From positions 314,407,682 through 314,471,681 of the forward strand of contig CM054060.1 in assembly GCA_028641055.1 (NCBI GenBank): 64,000 nt of DNA, written 5' to 3'. The notes under the pieces were generated by a model. The model was not told where the DNA came from, did not search any database, and saw only the letters and a program-made list of their open reading frames with translations. The first letter of the stretch is position 1. Each line of letters begins with the position of its first letter. Shown here piece after piece: positions 43,101 through 53,782 of this stretch. The stretch is from Alopecurus myosuroides (taxonomy: Eukaryota > Streptophyta > Magnoliopsida > Poales > Poaceae). A program made the translations under genes and the position numbers.

Positions 43101-44526
43101 ATGGAGAATAGACTATCTGGCCCGAAGGGTGAGAGAGAGTTATTGACTTTTGAGCACAGTCAATTTTTGCTTTGTTGGCCTTCAACCAATCCATGCCCAG
43201 AATGACATCAATGTCAGAATTTCCCAGTAACATGAGTGAAGCAAGGAATATGCGACCTCCGATCAGGATTTGATTGTCCATGCTTATCTTGGAAGTAATC
43301 ATTTTAGTTCCCGGAGAGTGAACATAGATTTGATTGCTTAGTGGAACCAGAACTAGGTTGTATGCGGTTGCAAAGATCTTTGACACAAACGAATGCGATG
43401 CTCCAGTATCAAACAACACTTTAGCTGGAAAAGAGTTTACGGGTAAAATACCGAGAACGACGTCAGCAGCCTCCTCAGCTTTGTCGGCCTTGATATGGTT
43501 CACCCTCGCGTTCCTCCCGACAGGCCTGTTGTTGGAGTTGAAGGCTTTAGCCGGGGGAGCACGAACCATTGCCTGGCTGGTGTTGGGGCGAGGAGGTGGA
43601 GGTAGCTGCCTCTGAGTGCACTTATCAGCGTAGTGCCCAGTCTCCTTGCACTTGTAGCAAGTGACGACACGAGAAGGACCTGGCCTTGGCTGCCCCATTG
43701 GAACCCTCTGACCCTGCATCTGAGATGGGTTGGGTGGGCGGGGAGCAAAGCCTGGAGAAGCTTGGGCATTTGGAGCCCGAGTGACAGCACCATTTGGCAC
43801 CCAGATGCGGCGCTTCTGCGGAGGGGTGGTCATGTTGGAGGAGGAACCACCCTCACGCGAGTGCTTGCGCGAATCCTCGAACGCCTTGCGCCCATTCTCC
43901 TCATTGAGCGCGGTGTTCACGAGTTCCTCGAAGTCCTTGCACTTGACATTTGTGAGAGCGTACTTCAGTTCCGGGTTAAAACCTCGGCGGAACCTTGCCA
44001 TCTTCTTGGCCTCAGTGGACACCTCGTCACCAGCGTATCGAGTGAGGCGATTGAACTCGGTCTGATAACTGATAACGTCCAGCTTGCCCTGCTTAAGAGA
44101 GCAGAACTCTTCACGCATCCTTTCCATGAGACCATCTGGGATGTGGTGCTTCAGGAAAGCTTCCTTGAAACAGCCCCAGGTGATAGGATAGCCAGCTCTC
44201 ATAGTCTGGAAGTTCTCCCACCAAGAAGCTGCCTGACCTTTCAGTAGGTAGGTGGCATACTTGACCTTATCTTCCTCAGCAACATGTGCGATCTCCAGAG
44301 TCCTGGCTATGTCACGGATCCAGTCATAAGCATCCAGGGGCTCACGTGTTGCCACGAAAGCTTTTGGGCCCAAGCTGAGGAAATCCTTGATGTTAACCCG
44401 TGGAGCATTCTGGTTGTTGTGCTGGTTAGCCTGGATCTGGGCCATCTGAGCCACGACCTGAGTCATCTGAGTCAACAGCTCCGTGAGCGGAGGTGGCTTA
44501 GGCGGGGAGTTCCTGGTTGGAGGCAT
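40138..44526 (-). pseudogene. Element D copy 2 gag-pol, one nonsense codon
   Basis: Exactly the same length as copy 1 (1462 codon positions), with one in-frame stop: codon 856, CAG in copy 1, is TAG here (41961-41959), just inside RNase H after AYASR. The upstream 855 codons cover gag, knuckle, protease and RT (YLDDILVYS intact). The downstream 606 codons cover the rest of RNase H, integrase and chromodomain; they have no ATG at their start. A truncated product could still supply gag, protease and RT. Otherwise only scattered substitutions separate it from copy 1. Confidence 0.93.
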
Positions 44527-44736
44527 CCTGAACAGAAATGCATTTTAGCACAATAACAGAAAAGGATAGACTTGGTAACCGAAAGATAGATTATTCCGAC
44601 GCATGAATAGATAACCAACAGGTACATCATCACATGTTCAAATACATCAGAATATCCAACAGACCAAAACATGGTTCGAATGCCAAAGGATAACTGAACA
44701 TAGCTAGGAACGGATACATCGGTACTCCCGTGCTCA

Positions 44737-45552
44737 TCACGCAGGACGGCGGCTAGGAGTACGGCGAGAGATACGGTGAGGAGGAACCCCACGGAAGTAA
44801 GTAGAACGACGATCCCTGTAGATCGGAACTGCTCGGAGAGGGACTCTCGGAGTGGTGAAGTAGAAAGCGTCCTCTCCCTGTGCTCCAAAGAGAGGAATAC
44901 CACTGTAACCAGCTCCAAGGTTGAGAAGTGGACCTCTGATCGGCTCGTAACCTCCAGCATCTGGCAGAGGAAGACCAGCTGGCTGAGTGAAACGCGCAAA
45001 GCGCTCGTCTCCAACGAAGTCTGTGGTGTACGTCGCCAGACGAGTCAACGCGAGGTAGAGCTGCTCCCTGATGGAGGCCAACTCCTGAGACAGTGTGGAA
45101 GCAACTGCGTCACTGTGCCTCACAAACTGAGCAGTGGTGTGCAGCCTGGAGCTATCAGACTCGTCGGTATCGAGGTTGCCGTGGAGAGTGAAGTGAACTC
45201 CCGCCGACGTAATGTAACCACGGGGGATGTGACGGTAGATAGAACTATCAAATCCCCAGTAGTCAGCACGAAGGACGGTGAGACTCACATACGCTGCCTG
45301 CTGCACAGCCATGTCCACTGTGGAACCTACTGCCTCGTAGCGGTGTGCTATGCTCCTGCCATCATCTGACAGAATATAGACGATAGCTCGATAGTAGGTC
45401 TGGTCGAACTCTCGCTGCTGCTCGTAGACCTGGTACTCTGGTGCCCAATGGAACCCCAGATAGGTGACCATGTCCCTCAGCATCTCCGGATAACCGGCGG
45501 TGCTCTCACAGCGAGTCATCCGAACCACCTGCGGGTAGAACCTGAGATCCAT
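44737..45552 (-). CDS. Element D copy 2 upstream ORF, intact (unknown protein)
   Basis: 271 codons from the ATG at 45552, which directly follows a CTGCAG 3' splice site, to the stop at 44737. The protein matches copy 1 almost exactly but continues past LFGA into QGEDAFYF and a basic, Arg-rich tail (about 15 Arg in the last 45 residues). The middle is mildly hydrophobic and helical (VDMAVQQAAYVSLTVL). No zinc finger, protease or transmembrane motif is evident. Its place between primer site and gag, and conservation of frame in both copies, argue for a real product; the role is unknown. Confidence 0.6.
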   Translation of the reverse strand: MDLRFYPQVVRMTRCESTAGYPEMLRDMVTYLGFHWAPEYQVYEQQREFDQTYYRAIVYILSDDGRSIAHRYEAVGSTVDMAVQQAAYVSLTVLRADYWGFDSSIYRHIPRGYITSAGVHFTLHGNLDTDESDSSRLHTTAQFVRHSDAVASTLSQELASIREQLYLALTRLATYTTDFVGDERFARFTQPAGLPLPDAGGYEPIRGPLLNLGAGYSGIPLFGAQGEDAFYFTTPRVPLRAVPIYRDRRSTYFRGVPPHRISRRTPSRRPA

Positions 45553-45906
45553 CTGCAGATGATTTGGAAGGTTTTGATTAGACACCGGTAGGAGAAATGA
45601 AATGGAAAACAAGATTTCAACGGACGAAAGGTTCTTTAAAAGAACAGGATATCGAAGCAACATCGGAAAAAACGAGACCAAAAACCTGAGGTACTACGGA
45701 GAACCCAAAACACGTGAAATCCTAACTTGAAAGTTTGGGTGAGAAGAGAAAACAACGTTGCACTTCCTTACCAGAAAAGGGCGGGTGGGTGGGGAAAGAA
45801 GAAAAATGGCAGAATTCCTACTCTCACGTTTCATTTTTCCTATATAGCTACAAAATAGTTTCTAGACTCAAGCTGCGACCAGTAAAAGGGATCCTACAGG
45901 CAGACA

Positions 45907-45919
45907 GGCTCTGATACCA
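45907..45919 (-). promoter_or_regulatory. Primer-binding site of D copy 2 (initiator tRNA-Met)
   Basis: TGGTATCAGAGCC on the - strand, two bases from LTR 3. Confidence 0.92.
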
Positions 45920-48814
45920 TTTGTCGCACCCTGGCTTCTAAGGGATACTCATCGGGCCGAACTGGATAGCAGGTGCTTGGATTATGGGGCATAACTGCTC
46001 CCACGTCCCAGCTTCCTGGTAGGCCTGCGCTTATGCGCGACAACACAAGCCCTGCTATTCCATCGTCGATGTAAACTATCCACTAGAAGTCAAAGGCACT
46101 ACTGTCGACGTACTTCATATCAATCACGCACGGTACGTTAACAACGTTAAACGAATGATAATCACAACGTATCTCTAAGACACAAAAGATTGAAATAAGG
46201 TTGCAAATGGCCTTCACTAAGGCAGAGATAGCAAATACAATCATCCAGAGGACACATGTCCCAACATAGCATTCATTACATCAGCGGAAGCAAACAAGGT
46301 GTCTGAGTACAGACAAATCCAACAGGCTTAAGAAGCCGGAGAAAATAAAGAAGACGAAGCCCATCCACATAGGTCCTGGATCCTGCCCGGGGTCCAGCTA
46401 TCTACTCGTCTGCAGTCTCGTCAAACTCCACGAAGTAGCCATCCTGGTGATCATCGTAGCTGTAGTCGTAGTCTGCGTAAACCACAGCCCCAACGGGGTC
46501 AGTACATCCAAGTACTGGCAAGCAAGACTCACACTTCATCAAAGAGTTACCCGTCAACACAAGCATAGATGATTGGGATCAACGGAAGGAATAGGTGATA
46601 TGAAAGCTGCAGCGGGCTGCTCTAACCAACTACAGAAGATATCTACAAGTTCCGGCTAACAGAAGAAGATAAGATCGAGGATTGTAACCAACTGAAAGAT
46701 AACTTCAACCAAACCCATCCTGGATCTCGCCCCTTATTCGAAGAAGCAATCCGAGGATAACTCACACAGTTGTATTAAAGATGAATCAAGTTATTGTGTG
46801 AATAACCTATTACTAGTCAAGTTATTAATCATTGGGTGTAACATGGTTGATCATTATGTTGAAGTTGTCCTGAGTACTTGTTAGCCAGTACTTTCACCAA
46901 GTAGTCCATAACCTCGGAAAACACGGCTTCTCGAGAAGATTATCCCTGCAGGGTTGCACCAATTTGGCCGTACACGTATGAATAACCCGCCAGATGGGAT
47001 GCCTCCCACCAAGCGGGGCACTCAACACAACTCGACCCTTCTTCGCATCAAGCCCAAAGAACCTTGGGCGCACGGCTAATCAAGCCCCGAAGAAAAGGGA
47101 CCCTCATAGCACTCTAAGACCGTGTCCCCCTATATGCCGGCTACAAAAGTTCCACCCTGCGCTGGGCTCGCAAAAACATGCATGCGGCAAATGGAAAACA
47201 CGAACTAAATGAGGCGATTTGGACGAGATGCGAATCGAGTCAAATTGAGGGGGGCGCCCATACTCGCTTCCCACATGCGGGTAGTGCGCTCATCATGGAT
47301 CGGTAGACAAGACCCTTTTCCTATTAGGGTCGACACTAGCAGGCCTCAAAACCACACAGGGCCTCCTGCCGGTGCCTTATCATCAAATTATTATTACCAT
47401 TAGCACTTAACAGGATTGATTGATTAACATTCGAGCCCCCGGTACAATAATAAGATAGTAAAAGTAGTAACCGACAACAGACTCGAGTAAAAGCAACCCT
47501 AAGCATGCTAGATAAGACTAAGACAACAAGCAAGGGGTTTTAGGTATGGAGGTGAGGCAATATCATTGGTTCAGGGTATCATGTGATAGGTTCGGAGAAC
47601 AAGGAATGATACATAGGGCTAGCAATAGTAGACAAAAGGATAGTATCGACAACAAGTGTGGAAAGGAACTCAATGATTCATGTGAGTGATAACTTGCCTG
47701 GAAGCTAAACAGCCTGGTACTGAGCTAAATCCTCAGAAGGGGTGTCGTAAGGATCGTCGGTATCAACCTCGTCGTCTAACCGAGAAGAAGCAAACAGACA
47801 ATGCAGAAGAGGTAGACAATCAATATCATGGCATTGTGCACAATCAAAGATGATGCATGTCATGTTAATGGTTGCATCAAAATAAACTAAGTGACATAAT
47901 AACACAATTTAAATGGACCCATATGCAATTGGATTGCATATGGCAAAAGGTCCATGGATTAAGTGGAAACAAATGATCTACAAGTTATTATCATGTGATA
48001 GTTTGCTTAGCATGATGCATGCATGATGATAGCAACAAAAATAACAACAAGAGATGCAAGTGAAAAAGGTTTTGAACATGTTTGACAATCATTTATTAAG
48101 TTTAGGAAATGTTTGGTTATTTAAACATGTCACACAAGTATTTGTTGTTTTCAACAAGTTAAAGTGTTCAAAACAAGTAACAAAGTTTATATTTGAAAAG
48201 AACATCAAATTTTAGTTGGATTACATGTTTCAAATATTGAAATTGGAATTAGGATAATTTAATTATGAATTAAACAATATTAAACAAGTTTTAATTGAAA
48301 TTAAACAAGATTTAAATTGTTTAGGCAATTTTAATTATTCAAAGCAGGAAACAAAAATTATATTTGAAAAGGTGAGTTGAAATGGTATGGAAAACATATT
48401 TTATTTGCATTTATTGGATTAATAAGGAATTAGTTATTGAATTTAGAAATTAGCATTTGAATTATTCAAGTTTGAATTTTAAATGCATTTGGAATTTGTA
48501 AAACAGTACACAAATGGATTATTTGGAAAGATCATTAAATTTGGAACAGAAAACATATACAACTTTTATTAATTGGACTTATAGATTAAAAGTTATTAAA
48601 GTTTAAAGTTTAATGTTTAAATCTGTTATATAAAAGAATTTAGAAATTACACAGAAAACGTGTTAAACATTTTTACACCGTGCAGCAGCTAGCCACAGCC
48701 ACTGCAGGGTGGGCCACGGGGGCCAGCGTGGCGCTGGACGCTGGCGTGGCAGCCAGGGTCACTGCCGTGTGGCCCCTGCCTGTCAGCCAGAGATGCAAAA
48801 GGTTGGAATAATCG

Positions 48815-48877
48815 CGGCGCGAGGGATTCGAACCCGCGCCCTCGCTTGCGCGCACCAGGGACTGAACCACTGCGCTG
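48815..48877 (-). repeat. tRNA-like segment in D LTR 3
   Basis: B-box GGTTCGAATCC at 48834-48824 with the A-box-like element upstream, as in LTRs 1 and 2. Confidence 0.5.
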
Positions 48878-49590
48878 CGCTGAGGTTGTTATCTGTATAC
48901 GCGATGCAGTAAGGTTGTACTTCAACACTGCAGTTAACTGAACCCAACTGACGCGCAAGAACCTGAACTTCGTCAGAAATAACAACAGATGCTCGCCGGC
49001 GGGGAAACGGTGGCCGTGCCCGATCTGGTGGTGCTGCTGTGGTGAGGATGGATGCGTGCGCAGGCAGTGAGTGAGAGGAAGAGACCACGATGCTCACCAA
49101 CGAAGGTAGCCGATGCAGAGGCTCGATGACGTGAGGCTGACGGCGACTGCTGCGGCGGGGAAGAGGACGGCGGCGCGGATCCGGTGGTCCTTCGTGCTCC
49201 CTCCGGTGTCCAGCGTGTAGAGGAAGCAGAGGTGGAGCGATCCCAGCGAACGATCAGCGTCGAGGGGCTCTGCAACGGAGTAGACGACCACGGGTTCAGA
49301 AAGAATGGTGCCATGGTGGTCGAAGAGGGCGAGGATCGCGGCGTCAAACAGGAGCTCCCCGGGGCTGGCTCTGGTGTTCAAGTTGGAGAGGAAGGAGCGG
49401 GGTTGCGGTTCCCGGTTAGCCCGCGAGGAATCGTGCGTCGACGGAGGCGTTCATCGTCGAGATTCAGAGCGGTGGTCGCCGGAAGGAGTTGCAGAGAGGG
49501 GAGCGCGACGGGGAAGAAGCAATCGGCGGCGGAGAGAGGGGGAAACAGGAAAAACCTAGGGTTAGGGTAGCTGGCGCGCTGCCCTAGGCT

Positions 49591-49599
49591 ACTTATAGG
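49591..49599 (-). promoter_or_regulatory. Probable TATA box of D LTR 3
   Basis: CCTATAAGT on the - strand; would drive copy 2. Confidence 0.55.
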
Positions 49600-50391
49600 G
49601 GCGGCATCGACGTGATGGCCGTCGGTGGCGTCGCGGTGCCGCCGTGGCACCGCTGCGATTCGTGCCGTACAGGGAGACGACGATGGGGTTTCTAATCGAA
49701 CCGGTAAGTGAGTTAGTTGGGCTGGGCCGAGCGCGCGGGGGAGAGAAACGGGCTGGGCTGGCTAGGTGACGCGCGCGCTGCGTTTTCTCCTTCTTTTCTT
49801 TTTCTGTTTTATATTTTTTTTGCAGAAAACAGATTTGGAAGAAAAGGATAGGTTTTAGCTTAACAAAAATTCCAGAAAAATTAGGTTAAGCTATTTAGAA
49901 CATTAGCAAACAAATGCCAAGGTTGGTTTGCAAAAAGTTGAGACTTAAATTGCTGTTTGTATTTGAATCCATATTTGAAAGAATTTTAACATTGATTTAA
50001 ACATTATGAAAACAAAGCATTTTAATAGGGTGGCCCCTATGGATTAAATGATTAGAATTAGTGGTTTGGTTTAGAGATTTTCATAAACTCAAGTTGGTTG
50101 CTGTTTGATGAATTTGATTTGAAATTGAAGGTGACTTGGAATTATTTGTTTGAACTAAAACCAACAAATTATTAATTGAACATTATTGAAGTATTTGGAA
50201 ACAAGGAGGTTTTTGATTTGCATTCTTTATTTGAAAAGATTGTAACAGACAAGTATGAAGACAAAGGTTGAATTTCATTATGAAAACAATGCAACAGAAA
50301 ATAAAATGAGGACGATGACATGATGCATTGCTTAAAATAAACAAGAAACAAAACAACTAGGGAGTTTTTCATACTTGGATGTTACAAAACG

Positions 50392-53157
50392 CCCCATATG
50401 GAACGTACTACTACATAACCATGCATTTTGGCCTGAAGAACGCAGGTGCAACTTACCATCGTTGCATGCAACGATGTTTGTATAGCCAGATTGGCAAAAA
50501 CGTTCACGTTTAAGTGGATGACATTGCCGTCGTTTCCACGGAAAAAGACACACTCCCTGAAGATTTGCGAGAAACCTTCGAAAATTTGCGCACTTAAAAA
50601 ATGAAGTTGAATCCATTGAAGTGTGTATTCGGGGTTCCCTCAGGAAAGCTTCTGGGTTTCATCATTTCTCAGAGAGGAATAGAAGTAAACCCGGAAAAGA
50701 TCAAAGCAATCCTAAACATCTCAAGGCCTACATGCTTAAAAGATAAACAAAGATTGACAGGTTCTGCAGCCGCTGTCAGCGGGTTTATAAGCCAGTTAGG
50801 AGACAAAGCTCTGCAATTATACAAATTGTTGAATAAATCCGACAAATTTGTGTTGACAGAAGAGGCAGACGCAGCATTGACCCAGTTAAAAGAAACCTTG
50901 ATGAAAGCTCCGATTTTGGTATCCCCAAAAGACGAAGAACCCATGTTATTGTACCTCACAACAACAAACAGGGTTATCAGCGTAGGGATAGTTGTGGAAA
51001 GGCGGAAAGACGACCAAAGCATACCAGATAAACATCAAGTGTATTATGTAAGTGAAGTTTTTTCCGAGTCCAAACAAAGGTACCCACACTATCAAAAACT
51101 GGCATATGGCCTGTTTTTCACATCTCGAAAACTTCGTCATTACTTCCAAGGGAATTCCATAACAGTGGTATGCAAAGCACCACTAGGGGATATAATAAAA
51201 AATGCGGACACAACAGGCCGAGTAGCCAAATGGGGCATCGAGTTGGCTGCGTTCGAAATTAAGTACCAACCTCGGACGGCAATAAAATCCCAGGTGTTGG
51301 CAGATTTCATCGCTGATTGGACAGAAGCAATGGAAAAAACACCAACGCCGGAGTCAGAATACTGGTTTATGCACTTTGATGGATCCAAGATGAAGGAAGG
51401 CGCTGGAGCTGGTGTAGTCCTAAAATCCCCTAAGGGAGATACAATGGAGTATGTATTACAAATACACTTCAACGCCAGCAACAATGTGACAGAATACGAA
51501 GCTTTGCTTCATGGCTTGCACATTTCAAAAGAAATTGGTGTTAAGCGCATCTTATGCTATGGTGACTCAAAATTGGTACAACATCAGCTCAACCAAACAT
51601 GGGACGCTAAAAGCCCCATCATGGCCGAATATCGGAGAACGGTGGACGAGTTTGCAATTTGCTTCCTAGGATTTGAAGTACTTCACGTCAAAAGGGAAGA
51701 AAATTGGAACGCAGATGCATTAGCCCGCATGGGCTCGGAAAGAGTGAAAACCCTACCATTAGGTGTGTTTGTCCACCATTTGCACGAACCATCCATAAAA
51801 GGTGGAGATGTCGACTATCCTCTCGTTTCCGAGTCAATCGAAGTCCTGCTTGATAACCTGGATTGGACAATTTCATATTTAAACTTCTTAGTAGATCAAA
51901 AGTACCCGGATGGAGCAGACGAGGTCTTGCAAAGGAAAATAAAACATCGATGCAAAGGATACACGGTAATCAATGGTTGCATGTATAAACGCAGTACTAC
52001 CGGAATTTTTTTGCGATGTATTTCGCCAGAGGAAGGACAAGAAATTCTGCAAGAAATCCATGCTGGAGATTGTGGACATCATGCTCAGTCAAAAAGCATA
52101 GTCAAAAAAGCATTTCGTGCAGGGTTTTTCTGGCTAACAGCCAAGACGGATGCCGAACACATAGTTACTACATGTGCCGGATGTCAGTATTACACCAAGC
52201 AGACGAATATGCCAGCCCAAGCTCTCAAAACTATCCCTATTACATGGCCGTTTGCGGTCTGGGGGCTAGATATGATGGGACCATTCAAAACTGCAAGAGG
52301 TGGACTTACACATCTACTCGTTGCAGTGGATAAGTATACCAAGTGGGCGGAAGCAAAACCCATCAAAAAGCTTGACGGTGTAACAGCCAAAAATTTCATC
52401 ATTGACATAGTCATGAGATATGGCGTTCCACACAGCATAATTACCGACAACGGGACAAATTTCTCTATTGGAGAGTTGGCAAAATATTGCCGACAAACGG
52501 GAATACGCCTAGATATTGCATCTATGGCACACCCACAATCCAATGGACATGTTGAAAGAATGAAGCTCAATCGTGCAAGGAATACGCCGAAGACTCGAAT
52601 CTCCTCTTCATCGAGCAGCTGGAGCATGGGTGGAAGAATTACCCTATGTGCTTTGGAGTATTCGGACGCCGCCAAACAGGTCAAGAGGGCAAACCCCGTT
52701 TTTCCTAGTTTACGGCGCGGAAGCAGTGCTTCCAACGGACATGCTCCATGATAGCCCAAGAGTGCAAGCTTTTGATGACTCGAATGCCGAAAGCGCACGA
52801 CATGATGCCGTCGATCTCCTAGAGGAAGAACGAGAACTTGTGCTTCAAAGATCTGCCATTTATCAGCAAGGTTGACGACGTTACCATAATCGGAAAATCA
52901 GACATCGTTCTTTTAAAGAAGATGACCTAGTGCTAAGATTGGTACAACAAAGAAAGCACAAATTGGCTCCAGTTTGGGAAGGACCATTCGTCATCAGCAA
53001 AGCTATGAAAAATGGATCATACTATCTTGTAGACATTCGAGACACGGAAGATGACCCCAAAAAGCCGAATCTCAAAAGAAAGAGAAAGATAGATGACGAA
53101 CTATGGGAGACCAAAAGACCCTGGAGCATCTAGCAGTTACGCCCCTTCTATACTTAG
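50392..53157 (+). pseudogene. Element C pol: RT end, RNase H, second RNase H, integrase
   Basis: The sequence starts inside RT at YGTYYYITMHFGLKN. The catalytic Tyr codon of YVDD is TAA here (50513-50515), and another TAA lies just before 50601. A long frame (50601-52751) then covers the RT end (KCVFGVPSGKL), RNase H (YYVSEVFSESKQRYP), the second RNase H (MHFDGSK, EYEALL, YGDSKLV, NADALA), the integrase zinc motif (CGHH, CAGC) and catalytic LDMMGP, TDNGTN and GHVER. A frameshift near 52565 moves the C-terminus to the 52573-53133 frame, with TGA at 52873-52875 and TAG at 53131-53133 before LRPFYT. It supplies the region missing from B. Confidence 0.88.
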
Positions 53158-53191
53158 TTCAATTTCTATGTAAACATCTTTGAGATCGTGA

Positions 53192-53197
53192 AATAAA
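53192..53197 (+). terminator. AATAAA after element C pol
   Basis: Within GAAATAAAGTTGTCG, about 35 bases after the end of pol, as in B. Confidence 0.45.
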
Positions 53198-53782
53198 GTT
53201 GTCGAAATTCATACATCTATGTTTTTTACATGTTTATTATAGTTTAAAGCATAATTTCATCTTATCTATTTCCCAACGATCTTTCAAAATACTCAATGTT
53301 AACCCGAATTGTGCCTGCGTCCTCGGCGTTGAAAAACTGAATGATTTTCATCCTAAAAATGGCTTAAGGAAACCCAGATTGTGCCTGCGTGCCTGAGTTT
53401 CATTCAAAAAATTCTTTACCGTTCTCTAAGTATTATCTGGTTGTTTTTATGCTGGGTCGCTGGAGCTAGCAAGTAAAAAATGCCTTTAGTATGATCCATG
53501 TTTCCGAGTTTAGACTGATTGGTTATACTCAGTCACTTGGTATGAAGACTAAAATACTATCGAGCCATTTCAAAGACTAAGGACGGTTAAAGCATATAAA
53601 CCAGAGAACTTAGAAGATAAAGGAATAAAAACCTGGAAAACTTGCAAAAGACTTAATAATATTGCTGCAAAGGCGGAGTACTTGTTTATAAAAAAGAATA
53701 GAAAGCATTACAATAAGTTTACATTGTAAGATCAGTAATTCTTATATTCCCTATCTCTCTACCCAGGTCCAGGAAACTTCCT
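53198..53782. other. Element C spacer between pol and antisense gene
   Basis: No gene is supported. It aligns with 11527-12095 of B, including two GTGCCTGCGT-containing segments (about 53310 and 53370). Confidence 0.5.

Larger units (their letters stand above)
25345..50386 (-). mobile_element. Element D array: LTR-internal-LTR-internal-LTR (Tekay-like chromovirus)
   Basis: Three LTRs (25345-29810, 35633-40097, 45922-50386) and two near-identical internal regions (29811-35632, 40098-45921) share the middle LTR. All units read on the - strand. Initiator tRNA-Met primer sites, YLDD RT and a C-terminal chromodomain place it in the Tekay/Del chromovirus group. Left flank TGGGG is not repeated on the right, where 9 bases of another internal region remain, so this is not a simple insertion. 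Unequal recombination between LTRs is the likely origin. Confidence 0.93.
45922..50386 (-). repeat. Element D LTR 3
   Basis: 4465 bp, the 5' LTR of copy 2. TATA at 49591-49599 and tRNA-like segment at 48815-48877. It is followed (50387-50395) by AAACGCCCC, the first nine bases of a D internal region, before element C resumes. Confidence 0.95.
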
